DNA of 64,000 bases, taken from Ga0077555 sp963761475 (GTDB lineage: Bacteria > Pseudomonadota > Alphaproteobacteria > Rhizobiales > Hyphomicrobiaceae). Position 1 is the first letter of the stretch. Every line of letters begins with the position of its first letter. The position numbers and the translations under genes were made by a program. The notes beneath the pieces are model-generated. The model ran no database searches. It saw nothing but the letters and a program-made list of their open reading frames with translations, and was not told the DNA's origin. Shown one piece after another: positions 9,441 through 18,491 of this stretch. The DNA is taken from assembly GCA_963761475.1 (NCBI GenBank), contig CAVXGT010000020.1:186001-250000 (forward strand), written 5' to 3'.

Positions 9441-10181
9441 CTATCGTTGCATCTTGCTGACGGCCTCGAGCCATCCGAGAAACGATCCCGTATCGGCGAG
9501 TCGATAGCCAGCGCGCGTTTCTCCCACCCCCACCTTGATCGAGATCCCATGCCGCTGGTTGACGACCCGGAACGCGTCTTCATCCGTCAAGTCGTCGCCC
9601 GCGAAAACCGGGCGCCGGCCGGCAAAGGGCGCCTCGGCCATGAATGCCGCCACAGCCGAGCCCTTGTCGGCGCCGTCAGCGCGCGCTTCCACCACCATTT
9701 TTCCTTGCAGAAGAACGATGTTGGGCCCGAGCCCCGCCACCTTTTCCATGGCCGCGAGGCAGATCCGCTCGCAATCCGGTCGCGACCGGTAGTGCAGCGC
9801 GATCGAGCTTGATTTGCGTTCGACTAGCAGACCCGGATTGGCCTTGGCTATCGCGTCCAGATCCGCCTGCGCGGCCTCCAGGAACGCGGCGTCCGCACTT
9901 TGGGCATATACCACCCCCAGCGCATCACGGCGATGGAGGCCGTGCACGCCGGCAACCGGCAGCCGCAACGGCGCGATGAATCCATCGATCGCCTCGATTT
10001 CGCGGCCCGTCACAATCGCAACAGCCCCGCCCGTCGCCTCCTTGAGGCGCTCGAGCGCCGCGCGCGTCTCACCGGAAAGTCGCACAGCATCGGGATGCGG
10101 CGCGATCTCGACCAGGGTCCCGTCGAAGTCGAGAAAGAAGGCGACCTCGTCGAGGTCCAGGAAAGAGGGTGGCTGCATCAT
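9441..10181 (-). CDS. otsB: Trehalose-6-phosphate phosphatase
   Basis: A 246-residue HAD-superfamily phosphatase that removes phosphate from trehalose-6-phosphate. HAD motif I is FFLDFDGTLVEIAPHPD (nucleophile Asp in DFDGT). Motif III/IV is GDDLTDEDAFRVVN near the C-terminus. The start is ATGATG at 10181/10178, just before the conserved PPSFLDLDEVAFFLDF. It is first in the operon otsB-GH15-otsA, with 9 bp to the GH15 gene. The 465-bp divergent region toward the HlyD-like gene probably holds the operon promoter. Confidence 0.94.
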   Translation of the reverse strand: MMQPPSFLDLDEVAFFLDFDGTLVEIAPHPDAVRLSGETRAALERLKEATGGAVAIVTGREIEAIDGFIAPLRLPVAGVHGLHRRDALGVVYAQSADAAFLEAAQADLDAIAKANPGLLVERKSSSIALHYRSRPDCERICLAAMEKVAGLGPNIVLLQGKMVVEARADGADKGSAVAAFMAEAPFAGRRPVFAGDDLTDEDAFRVVNQRHGISIKVGVGETRAGYRLADTGSFLGWLEAVSKMQR

Positions 10182-10646
10182 TACTCGACTGCGCTGGAAG
10201 TGTGTCGCGATGGCATCATGCCATCGCCGCACGCCATTCCGGTGGACATGAGGCGGCGCCAGCCGGCGCTTCAAACCCAATGACGACTGAGTGCGAATCG
10301 CCGCTGATCATGTGCAATTTATTGTTTATACTCCAATTTTCCAACCGCCCGCGACAATTTCCGCGTTCGACAGGCCTCTCGCATGGCAATGATCCGCAGG
10401 CCCTCACATGAATTGATGCCCATCACACGATCGCCATCCCAAGCCACTAGTCTTCGCTATTGATCCGAACCCACCGCGTCCTGGCCACTGGCCGGTCATG
10501 GCGAGGCATATCAGCCGTACTCCGTCATGCGGCTACCTGGAGTGCGTCAACGGCCTTCGGGCATTAGACTAGCGCCGCGACCAGCAACACCGGATGCTCT
10601 ACGATCACAACTGACCACAATCGCATGCCCCGGTCGAAGGAAGAGC
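10182..10646. other. Divergent intergenic region with AT-rich patch
   Basis: This 465-bp gap lies between otsB (leftward) and the HlyD-type adaptor gene (rightward). No convincing gene is seen on either strand. A markedly AT-rich patch at about 10308-10345 (TGTGCAATTTATTGTTTATA and neighbours) stands out from the GC-rich surroundings and is the likely place for one or both promoters. I could not identify defined -35/-10 pairs or an operator. Confidence 0.4.
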
Positions 10647-11795
10647 ATGGCTTCCGTAAGCACATTCACTCAAGAAAAGTCTCCCGCAAAGCCCGGCAGC
10701 GCCGCCCCTGGCCGTGACCGTGAGGGCACGACGAGCACGCCACCTGCCGCCTCGCCCCCTCCCGCGCCGCAGCGTTACCGTTGGCGGACGATCGCCACCG
10801 CTGCTGCGATCGTGCTGCTTCTCGCGCTGGCTTGGTGGAGATTCACAGTCGGCGTCAAGGTCCAGACCGCCGCCGTCACAACGGGCGATGCCGCCGCCGT
10901 AGTCTACGCCACAGGAGTGGTCGAGCCCGTGCATTGGGCCAAGGTGGCGGCACTCCAGCGCAAGCGCATCGTCGAGTTGTGCCGCTGCGAAGGCCAGGCG
11001 GTGAAGCAGGGACAGATTCTCGCCCGCCTCGACGATGCCGAGGAGCGCGCCATGCTGACCGAGCTCACCGCCCGCCTTAAGCGCTACGAGGAGGACGCCG
11101 AACGCCTGAAGGCCCTGGTCGAACGCAATGTCACCGCCCGGACCACCTACGATGAGAAGCTGACCCAGGTCCGCGAGCAGCAGTCCCGAGTTGCCGCCCA
11201 GCGAGATCGCATTGCCAACCTCTCGCTACGCGCACCGATGGACGGCATCGTCCTGCGTCGCGACGGCGAGGTTGGCGAGATCGCAGGCACCGGCGTCAAC
11301 GACGTGCTCCTATGGGTCGGCGACCCAACGCCCCTGCGCGTCATCGCCGAGGTCAACGAGGAGGACATCGGCAAGGTGAAGGTTGGCCAGAAGACCTTGC
11401 TGCGCCATGAAGGCAGCCCCGGCGTCCCGCTGTCCTCCACCGTCGCCAGCATCACGCCGAAGGGTGATCCCCAAACCAAGACCTTCCGCGTTTATCTCGA
11501 GCTGCCCGACGACAGCCCCTTGCGCATCGGCATGAGCGTCGAAGCCAACATCGTGATCGCCGAAGCCAAGGGCGCGCTGCTCGTGCCGAGCGAAGCCATC
11601 GGCAATGGCGCCACCGTCCAGGTCGCAGCCGGCGGCATCCTCTCGCATCGCAAGGTGGAAACCGGCATCCGCGGCACCCGCCTCACCGAGATCCGCAAGG
11701 GCGTCCAGGCAGGCGAGCGCGTCGTCACCCCCTTCCGCACCGAACTTGCCGACGGCGCCCGCATCACCGCCTCCACCGAGGCCGCCACCAAATGA
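10647..11795 (+). CDS. HlyD/MacA-family efflux adaptor (periplasmic membrane fusion protein)
   Basis: A 382-residue membrane fusion protein. There is a Pro/Ala-rich cytoplasmic N-terminus of about 40 residues, one transmembrane anchor (TIATAAAIVLLLALAWW, about residues 48-64), then a lipoyl/barrel-sandwich half. A coiled-coil hairpin rich in K/R/E follows (LTELTARLKRYEEDAERLK to QSRVAAQRDRIANL), then the second half of the barrel with the typical LRAPMDGIVLRRDGEVGE. The ATG at 10647 follows GGAAGAG. The next gene starts inside its stop codon (ATGA), so adaptor, permease and ATPase form one operon resembling MacAB-type exporters. The substrate is unknown. No outer-membrane TolC-like gene is adjacent. 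Confidence 0.88.
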   Translation: MASVSTFTQEKSPAKPGSAAPGRDREGTTSTPPAASPPPAPQRYRWRTIATAAAIVLLLALAWWRFTVGVKVQTAAVTTGDAAAVVYATGVVEPVHWAKVAALQRKRIVELCRCEGQAVKQGQILARLDDAEERAMLTELTARLKRYEEDAERLKALVERNVTARTTYDEKLTQVREQQSRVAAQRDRIANLSLRAPMDGIVLRRDGEVGEIAGTGVNDVLLWVGDPTPLRVIAEVNEEDIGKVKVGQKTLLRHEGSPGVPLSSTVASITPKGDPQTKTFRVYLELPDDSPLRIGMSVEANIVIAEAKGALLVPSEAIGNGATVQVAAGGILSHRKVETGIRGTRLTEIRKGVQAGERVVTPFRTELADGARITASTEAATK

Positions 11796-13028
11796 AGCTC
11801 ATTCTCGATATCGCCTTTACCCACGTCTTCACCCGCGTCCGCCAGACGCTGGTCGGCATGGTCGGCGTCGCCATGGGTGTCGGCTTCTCCGTCATGATGG
11901 CTTCGCTGATGGAGGGCTCACAACGCGATTTCGTCACTCAGCTCGTGGATAGCCTGCCCCACATCACGGTCAGCGACGAACGGCGCAATCCGCCGCGCCA
12001 GCCCGCCGAGGATGCCTACGCCGCTGTCCAGTTCATGGGGCTGCGAACGCCCGTCACCCGCCCTGGCATCAAGAACCCCTATGCCATCATGGCCTCGCTC
12101 GAAGGTTGGCTGAGCGGTGCTGCTGCCCCCTCCGTTGTCTCCCGCGCCGTCATCCGCTATGCCGGCCGCGATACCGCCGCCAGCGTCACTGGCATCGACC
12201 CGCGCCGCGAGCGCTCCGTGTCGAAGCTGCCGACCCAGATCCGCCAGGGTACGCTCGAGGCCCTCTACAAATCGTCGAACGCCATCATTCTCGGCGACAA
12301 GCTCGCGACTAAGATCGGCGCCCGAGTCGGCAACACCATCACGCTGGTGTCGGGCACCGGACAGGTCCTATCGTGCACCGTCGTCGCCCTGCTCCATTCC
12401 GGCATCAGTCAGACCGACGAGATCCCAGGCCTACACCCTGATCAAGACGGCGCAGATCCTCGCCTCCCAGACCGGCCTCGTGAATGCCATCCGCATCCGC
12501 ACGACCGACATACTGGCGGCCCGCACCGTCGCCCAGCGCATCGAGTCCCAAACCGGCTACAAGGCCGTTTCCTGGCAGGAAGCCAACGAGGACCTCCTGT
12601 CCGCCTTCCAGATCCGCAACTTCATCATGTACACGGTGGTCGGCGCCATCCTGCTCGTCGCCTCGTTTGGCACCTACAATATCATCTCGACCATCACCCA
12701 CGAGAAGACCCGCGACATCGCCATCCTGAAGTCCCTTGGCTTCACCGAGGCGACCGTCCGCTCGATCTTCCTGGTCGAATCGCTGCTGATCGGTTTCGCA
12801 GGGACCTGCCTTGGCTGGTTGCTCGGCTACATCCTCTGCCTGATGCTCGGCTCGGTCGAGTTCAAGAGCCCGTTCATGGACGCGACCACCCTACCCCTCT
12901 ACTACACGCCCCTCCACTACGCCCTGGCCGGCGCCGTCGCCATGACCGCGTCCGCCATCGCGGGCTACCTCCCCGCGCGCAAGGCGGCAAGCGTCCACCC
13001 CGTCGAGATCATCCGGGGGGCCTCATGA
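11792..13028 (+). pseudogene. MacB/FtsX-type ABC transporter permease, one frameshift
   Basis: The frame opened at ATG 11792 runs MKLILDIAFTHVFTRVRQ to about residue 214 (GISQTDEI). It must then shift by one base at about 12423-12427 (gatcccagg, one extra C) to continue as QAYTLIKTAQILASQTGLV. It ends at the stop at 13026-13028. The corrected product is about 411 residues: one N-terminal transmembrane helix, a large periplasmic MacB-PCD-like domain, and three C-terminal helices of the FtsX core (FIMYTVVGAILLVASFGTY, SIFLVESLLIGFAGTCLGW, HYALAGAVAMTASAIAGYL), ending PARKAASVHPVEIIRG. That ending is typical of functional permeases, so a sequence error is plausible. It overlaps both neighbours by four bases. 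Confidence 0.8.
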
Positions 13029-13792
13029 CCGATGCGCCCCCAACCGATGCACGAAACACCACCACACCAGATCGACTCCCGCCCACCGATACCCCGCCCG
13101 ACCGCAACCCCGCCGGCGAAGCTCGCCCCCTCATCGAGTTGCGCAAGGTCACCAAGACCATCGGCGACGGCGTGCTGACGACACTCGTCGCCGATATCGA
13201 CCTCATCATCCGCTCCGGCGAGTTCGTCGCCGTCACCGGACCTTCGGGATCCGGCAAGAGTTCGTTGCTCTACCTGCTCGGCCTACTCGACATTCCAACC
13301 GCCGGCGAAGTCCTCGTCGAGAACACCTCCGTCAACCGCCTGAGTGAAGCAGAGCGCGCCCATATCCGCCTCGCCACGATCGGTTTCGTCTTCCAGTTCC
13401 ATTTCCTGCTGCCCGAGTTCAGCGCGTTGGCCAACGTCATGCTGCCCATGCGCGCCCTCGGCCGCATGCCGGACCATGCCATGCGCGCTCGCGCCAAGGC
13501 GCTGCTCGACTCGCTCGGCCTTGCCGATCACGCCCACAAGCTCCCCGGCCAAATGTCCGGTGGCCAGCGCCAGCGCGTCGCCATCGCCCGTGCCCTTGCC
13601 AACGAGCCGCATGTGATCTTGGCAGACGAGCCCACCGGCAACCTCGACACGGCCTCGAGCGAGCAAGTGCTGTCGATCTTCCGCCGCCTTGTCGACGACA
13701 CCGGTCGCGCCATCGTCATGGTCACCCACGACCTCGACCTGGCGAGTCGTGCCGACCGGCATGTGCGGATCGTTGACGGGCGCATCGAATAG
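13025..13792 (+). CDS. ABC transporter ATP-binding protein (MacB/LolD type)
   Basis: A 255-residue ATPase. There is a Pro/Thr-rich N-terminal tail of about 35 residues, then Walker A GPSGSGKSS, Q-loop GFVFQFHFLLPEF, signature MSGGQRQRVAIARAL, Walker B VILADEPTGNLD, and the H-loop MVTHDLDLA. The start ATG at 13025 overlaps the permease stop (ATGA). It powers the exporter formed with the preceding adaptor and permease. LolD/MacB-type ATPases typically drive mechanotransmission-type export. The open frame extends far upstream, but only because the permease frameshift merges the two frames; the ATPase itself starts here. Confidence 0.93.
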   Translation: MTDAPPTDARNTTTPDRLPPTDTPPDRNPAGEARPLIELRKVTKTIGDGVLTTLVADIDLIIRSGEFVAVTGPSGSGKSSLLYLLGLLDIPTAGEVLVENTSVNRLSEAERAHIRLATIGFVFQFHFLLPEFSALANVMLPMRALGRMPDHAMRARAKALLDSLGLADHAHKLPGQMSGGQRQRVAIARALANEPHVILADEPTGNLDTASSEQVLSIFRRLVDDTGRAIVMVTHDLDLASRADRHVRIVDGRIE

Positions 13793-13833
13793 CCGGCGCC
13801 TTGAGGTGGCTTTGTCGGAGAGCAGCCGCGGAC

Positions 13834-15264
13834 CTACTTCGCCGGGATAAGCTCACCCCACAGGTCGTATTCGTCGGCGTGCATGATTCGCGCCCTCACC
13901 ATATCCCCAGCCGCCAGCTCGGTCTCGCCGTTGAGGAACACCGAGCCGTCGATCTCCGGCGCATCCCACGCCGAGCGCCCGATTGCGCCCTCCTCGTCCA
14001 CCTCGTCGATCAGCACGTCGATCTCGCGCCCGACCCGCGCCTGCATGATCGACTGCGACACCTTCTGCTGCGCCGACATGAAGCGGTGCCAGCGCTCCTC
14101 CTTGACCTCTTCGGGCACTGCCCCCGGCAGGTCGTTGGCCACAGCACCGTCGACCGGCTCGTATTTGAAGCAGCCGACACGGGCGAGGCGTGCCTCGGCC
14201 ACGAAGTCGAGCAGCGTCTCGAAATCCCGTTCCGTCTCGCCCGGAAACCCGACGATGAACGTCGAGCGCAGCGCGAGGTCCGGCACCGCCCGCCGCCAAC
14301 CCTCGAGGCGCTTCAGCGTCTTGTCCTGATGCGCCGGCCGTCGCATGGCCTTGAGCACGGCAGGTGAAGCATGCTGGAACGGGATATCGAGGTAGGGCAG
14401 CACCTTGCCTTCTGCCATCAGCGGCAGGATCTCGTCGACATGCGGATAGGGATAGACGTAGTGCAACCGCACCCAGGCACCGAGCGAGCCGAGCGCCTCG
14501 GCAAGCTCGAAGAAGCGCGCCTTCATCGCCGCCCCCTTCCAGAGGCTTTCCGCATATTTGATGTCGAGCCCGTAGGCCGACGTATCCTGGCTGATGACCA
14601 GCAGCTCCTTCACCCCGGCTTTGACCAGCCGCTCGGCCTCGGTCATGACATGCGCGGCCGGACGCGAGGCGAGCTTGCCCCGGATCGCCGGAATGATGCA
14701 GAACGTGCACGCGTTGTTGCAGCCTTCCGAAATCTTCAAATAGGCATAGTGGCGTGGCGTCAGCCGCAACCCTTCCGGCGGCACCAGATCCACATAAGGG
14801 TCGTGCAGCGGCGGCACGGCGTCGTGCACAGCCGCCATCACAGCTTCGTACTGGTGCGGTCCCGTCACCGCCAGGACCCCGGGATAAGCGCCGATGATCT
14901 TGTCCTTCTCGACGCCGAGACAGCCGGTAACGATCACCCGTCCGTTCTCTGCCAGCGCCTCTCCAATGGCCGCCAGGCTTTCTTCCTTTGCCGAGTTGAG
15001 GAACCCGCAGGTGTTGACGATCACTGCGTCCGCACCCTTGTAGTCGGCACTCATCTCGTAGCCTTCAGCCCTGAGCCGGGTCACGATCCGCTCGCTGTCG
15101 ACCAGCGCCTTCGGGCACCCAAGCGACACGATGCCGATCCGCGGCGCCGCCGCCACGCCGCTCTTGGCCGCGCGTCGGACCTTGGGCGCAGCCTTGGGCG
15201 GACCGGAGCGCCGGCCTGCGGGTTCAGCCTTGGCGGGTGTTTTTGCAGCGGGTGACTTGGACAT
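13834..15264 (-). CDS. rimO: Ribosomal protein S12 methylthiotransferase
   Basis: A 476-residue radical-SAM enzyme that methylthiolates the conserved aspartate of ribosomal protein S12. The UPF0004 N-terminal domain begins at GIVSLGCPKALVDSERI. The radical-SAM CxxxCxxC motif is SEGCNNACTFCIIPAIRGK, and the C-terminus is a TRAM domain (EIDVLIDEVDEEG ... GDMVRARI). The ATG at 15264 gives an unusual Ala/Lys/Pro-rich leader of about 45 residues before the fold (MSKSPAAKTPAKAEP). It is possibly disordered, or the true start may be further in. The open frame continues 105 codons upstream without similarity. It converges with the exporter operon. Confidence 0.94.
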   Translation of the reverse strand: MSKSPAAKTPAKAEPAGRRSGPPKAAPKVRRAAKSGVAAAPRIGIVSLGCPKALVDSERIVTRLRAEGYEMSADYKGADAVIVNTCGFLNSAKEESLAAIGEALAENGRVIVTGCLGVEKDKIIGAYPGVLAVTGPHQYEAVMAAVHDAVPPLHDPYVDLVPPEGLRLTPRHYAYLKISEGCNNACTFCIIPAIRGKLASRPAAHVMTEAERLVKAGVKELLVISQDTSAYGLDIKYAESLWKGAAMKARFFELAEALGSLGAWVRLHYVYPYPHVDEILPLMAEGKVLPYLDIPFQHASPAVLKAMRRPAHQDKTLKRLEGWRRAVPDLALRSTFIVGFPGETERDFETLLDFVAEARLARVGCFKYEPVDGAVANDLPGAVPEEVKEERWHRFMSAQQKVSQSIMQARVGREIDVLIDEVDEEGAIGRSAWDAPEIDGSVFLNGETELAAGDMVRARIMHADEYDLWGELIPAK

Positions 15265-15844
15265 GGCCGCGCTTGTAGCTCGGGTGGCCGCCTCTAGCAA
15301 TTGCGGAAAGTGCGGACGACACGCTGGCCGGCACACAGTCACTGGACCGCAAGGCTTCGACCATGACGCTCGAGCCGCAACGCCCAGCCCACCGACGCCG
15401 TCCAGGCCCGCACGACCGAAAGTCGGCGAGGCAAGCCACGATGAAGCGGAAAGAGGGAAGGAAGCACCGTACACTCCCGCTAAGGCACGGCACTTCCTTC
15501 CCGGCGCCATTCCCGCGAAGGAGTGGCACCAATTTCGTCCATGAGCAGCCTTCGGACTTGCCATTCCTGCCAAGCCCAAGCGGCAAACTCTACCCTATTC
15601 CCCGGCTAAGACGCACAGCTCGCCGACTTCGAGGGCTCGCACTCAGTTTCGAGTACGAGTTCAAGGTCAGCAGAATTCGGCGATCAGCCCAAAATCTTTG
15701 ATCGGGCCCAGAGGCTAACTCCGGGGAAAAAGGCTCCATTGGATCACGTGCTGGAATGGCAGCGGCCAGTGCATTTCGGCGATCTCGCCGCCGGGTAAAC
15801 CTGCCCGCGCACAGCGATTTTCGCTACCGGCCCCTGCCATGCCG
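15265..15844. other. Intergenic region, no gene seen
   Basis: A 580-bp gap between the rimO start and the bactofilin stop; both genes are on the minus strand. Open frames exist on both strands (longest about 120 codons) but they show no family motif and no good ribosome-binding site, and they look like by-products of high GC. It presumably contains the rimO promoter. Nothing else is recognised. Confidence 0.4.
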
Positions 15845-16423
15845 TCAGTTGTTCGCCGCCGACGTTGAAGCGTTCGGCACCGACCAGATATCCGTTTTGA
15901 TCAAATTGCTAGGTTGCTCATTCTCGGTTGCATCCGCCTCTGCTTTGGCAGGGGTAGCCGCAACATTGCAAACAATGTTCCCACTCAACCGGGCGCCGGT
16001 CTGCATGGCAAAAGTCTGGTAGCTGATCTCGCCGGAAACCTCTCCGGTTGCCTCGATCTGCAGGTGCTCGTGCACAATCAGCGTGCCCTCGAAAACACCA
16101 TGGATTTCAGCGCGATCGGTCTGCACCGTGCCTTTTATGCCGCCGCCTTCGCGCACGATCATCATCTCAGCAACGACATCGCCTTGCAGCACCCCGTGGA
16201 TATCCAGCTTACGGCAATCCCCGATCGTGCCGTGCACTGTTGTGCCCTTGCCGATCACCACCAGCCCCTCCGCAAGGGCCGATGAGCTGTCGACAGGGAC
16301 GTCTTTGTTTCGTGTTGAAGTGGTCACATGCGATGGCAGTGCTGGCGCAGAATTCGGCAACTCCGGAGGTGCGCTCCCATGCGATTGAGCGAGCTCGTCG
16401 AAGTTGGGACGACGCGTAAACAT
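15845..16423 (-). CDS. Bactofilin-family polymer-forming cytoskeletal protein
   Basis: A 192-residue protein. A short disordered N-terminus (residues 1-50, Ser/Pro rich) leads into the DUF583 beta-helix core: GLVVIGKGTTVHGTIGDCRKLDIHG, then repeating short strands (GVLQGDVVAEMMIV, GIKGTVQTDRAEIHG, VFEGTLIVHEHLQI, GEVSGEISYQTFAM), and a polar tail. Bactofilins polymerise without nucleotide and scaffold cell-shape or wall-synthesis proteins at the membrane. AAAGGA lies ahead of the ATG. It is not next to a LytM peptidase gene, the usual partner, so its role here is open. Upstream is an unusually AT-rich region. Confidence 0.9.
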   Translation of the reverse strand: MFTRRPNFDELAQSHGSAPPELPNSAPALPSHVTTSTRNKDVPVDSSSALAEGLVVIGKGTTVHGTIGDCRKLDIHGVLQGDVVAEMMIVREGGGIKGTVQTDRAEIHGVFEGTLIVHEHLQIEATGEVSGEISYQTFAMQTGARLSGNIVCNVAATPAKAEADATENEQPSNLIKTDIWSVPNASTSAANN

Positions 16424-16764
16424 ACCACAATCCTTTTTGGTGAAATCCGCCGCTATTCGGGAACCCTCAGAGCTGTCGCAGAATTTTCATCCGACAGTCG
16501 TATTTTTCCCGCCCTCAACATCAAATCAATAGCGACAACAAACAAAAGTCCACACAAATATTCATCATAAATCTACGCCAAACAGATTGCCGACAATCAG
16601 ATACAGGAAAAACACACAATTTGTATCAATCTAAAATTGCACTACTTTGTTCTTTCTTTTTGGTGGAATTAATTTGGAGACAGTCGCAGTTCTTCAACTT
16701 TGTAGCTCGAGCAGACTAGGCATCCTCCGCTCGAGCTACCGGTCTTGCTAACGACCACTGCGCC
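16424..16764. other. AT-rich intergenic region upstream of the bactofilin gene
   Basis: 341 bp between the bactofilin start and the end of the 3-hydroxyacyl-CoA dehydrogenase gene. The part from about 16490 to 16680 is strikingly AT-rich compared with the rest of the window, with runs such as AACAAACAAAAG and TTTGTTCTTTCTTTTTGG. It has no open frame with a ribosome site. It probably carries the bactofilin promoter, reading leftward. A regulatory or structural role is possible but not shown. Confidence 0.4.
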
Positions 16765-18312
16765 TCACGCCGAGCGCGCTTTGCCTTCTGGAGCCGACAG
16801 CGGCAATCCCAGCATGACCCGGCGTTTTAGCCAAGCCGACGGCCGATAGCGTGGCTCCTTGTAGAACGCCTGCAGCCGCTCGAGGATGAAGCAAATCCGC
16901 TTCGGTCCGATCCTGTCGCCCCATTCGATCGGCCCATAGGGATAGCCAAGACCAAGCTTGGCACCCTTGTCGATATCTTCGGGGCTACCGACGCCGCGTT
17001 GCGCCACGTTGCAGCCGACATTAACGATTGCAGCAACTGCACGTTGCGCAACAAAGCCGGGGCTGTCGTTGATTACGATCACTGACTGACCGTCAGCAGC
17101 CATCATCGCGTGCGCCATGTCACGGTATTCTGGTGCCGTCGCCGGCGACACCATCACTGTCCGTGGTCCCTTGAGGCCGAACAGCACGTCGACGGCCACG
17201 GTTCGCGCCCCGTCGAGTTTGAGCTCAGCCACCGCGGTCGTCACGTCGTAGCCGATGGGCGTCAGCACGATCAGTGCATCTTTCGAGGGCGAAGAGCCGC
17301 CTTCAAGATCGAAGCCTTGGGCTTTGAGATAGGCGAGGAACGGCTCTTGTAGATCCTGGTTGTGGTCGGAGGGGCGCACCCACACCGATTTCGGACGCCG
17401 GGAGGGCACGGCCTGATGCTCGGGCTCGACTTTCTTGCCGTCCTTGTAGCTGTACCACCCGGAGCCCGTCTTCTGCCCATAAAGTCCCCCGGCAGCCCTG
17501 AGCGCCATCAGCGGCGAGGGCGCATACGCCGGCTCGTGGAAGAACTGCTCGTACATCGACGCCATTGCAGCGTTGCCGATATCGATCCCGACCATGTCCG
17601 AAAGCGTGAACGGTCCCATGCGAAAGCCCGGTGCGCCCGTCAGGATCCGATCGATTTCGTCATGCGTTGCAATACCTTCCTGCAGGATTCGCTGCGTCTC
17701 CGGCCCCAGCCCGCGGCCGATGTGGTTGACCAGAAACCCGGGGCTGTCGACGCAAAGCACCGGCTCACGCGTCATCCGCCGACCGATTGTCATCAGCGCT
17801 TCATTCACCCAATCCGCGGTCTTGAGTCCGGGGATGACCTCCACCAGCCGCATCAGCGGTACCGGATTGAAGAAGTGCATACCCGCGCATCGCTCAGGAT
17901 GCTTGGTCCGCGCCGCTATCGCCGTCACCGGCAGGGACGACGTGTTCGAGGCCAGGATGACGTTCGGCCCGCAGATCGCATCCAGCCGTTCGAACAGATC
18001 CTGCTTGATGTCGAGACGCTCGAATACGGCCTCGACCACCACGTCCGCCTTGGCCACGTCCTCGAGGCTCTGCGCCACCGAGATCCGGTCAGCCGCCGCC
18101 TTGGCGTCCTCCGGCGACATCTGCCCCTTTTCGACATTCCGCTCCAGCATCTTGGCGGAAAAGTCCTTTGCGGCCTGGGCACCACCTGCCTTTTCGTCGT
18201 ACGCGATCACCTTCATGCCGCCCGCAGCGGACACCTGGACGATTCCGCGCCCCATCGTGCCCGTGCCGATCACGGCAACGGTAAGATCCTTCTTGTTGGC
18301 ATCGAAGCTCAT
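16765..18312 (-). CDS. 3-hydroxyacyl-CoA dehydrogenase (PaaH/PaaC type)
   Basis: A 515-residue NAD-dependent dehydrogenase. The Rossmann motif GTGTMGRGI lies at about residues 16-24, followed by HFFNPVPLMRLVEVIPG (a catalytic-domain marker) and a first C-terminal helical domain (GFLVNHIGRGLGPE). A second complete 3HCDH C-terminal domain is present in the last 150 residues (SPGFVAQRAVAAIVNVGCN, LGLGYPYGPIEWGDRI). The double C-terminal layout and about 500-residue length match phenylacetate-pathway 3-hydroxyadipyl-CoA dehydrogenases, but short-chain fatty-acid oxidation is equally possible. No other paa genes are near. ATG 18312 is preceded by GGGAGGG. The frame stays open 131 codons upstream without similarity. 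Confidence 0.9.
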   Translation of the reverse strand: MSFDANKKDLTVAVIGTGTMGRGIVQVSAAGGMKVIAYDEKAGGAQAAKDFSAKMLERNVEKGQMSPEDAKAAADRISVAQSLEDVAKADVVVEAVFERLDIKQDLFERLDAICGPNVILASNTSSLPVTAIAARTKHPERCAGMHFFNPVPLMRLVEVIPGLKTADWVNEALMTIGRRMTREPVLCVDSPGFLVNHIGRGLGPETQRILQEGIATHDEIDRILTGAPGFRMGPFTLSDMVGIDIGNAAMASMYEQFFHEPAYAPSPLMALRAAGGLYGQKTGSGWYSYKDGKKVEPEHQAVPSRRPKSVWVRPSDHNQDLQEPFLAYLKAQGFDLEGGSSPSKDALIVLTPIGYDVTTAVAELKLDGARTVAVDVLFGLKGPRTVMVSPATAPEYRDMAHAMMAADGQSVIVINDSPGFVAQRAVAAIVNVGCNVAQRGVGSPEDIDKGAKLGLGYPYGPIEWGDRIGPKRICFILERLQAFYKEPRYRPSAWLKRRVMLGLPLSAPEGKARSA

Positions 18313-18491
18313 GCGGCGCCCTCCCTTTGCATGTGTATGGCGGCATTGGATGTTGATCTCTTGAAGTGAGCCGGAAGGTAGGCCGCACCACCGCGCCCTG
18401 CAACTGGCGGCTGGCGCCGCCGCCGGCCTGCCGCTATCGTGTTGTCGAAATTGACGAATCGCCAAACAGCAAACGAGCTGCCGATCCACCG

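Noticed and set aside
11792..13792. A single 666-residue permease-ATPase fusion
   Set aside because: The long frame arises because a one-base insertion at about 12425 throws the permease into the frame of the downstream ATPase. The middle part is nonsense (Arg/Pro/His-rich), and the real permease C-terminus is in the other frame.
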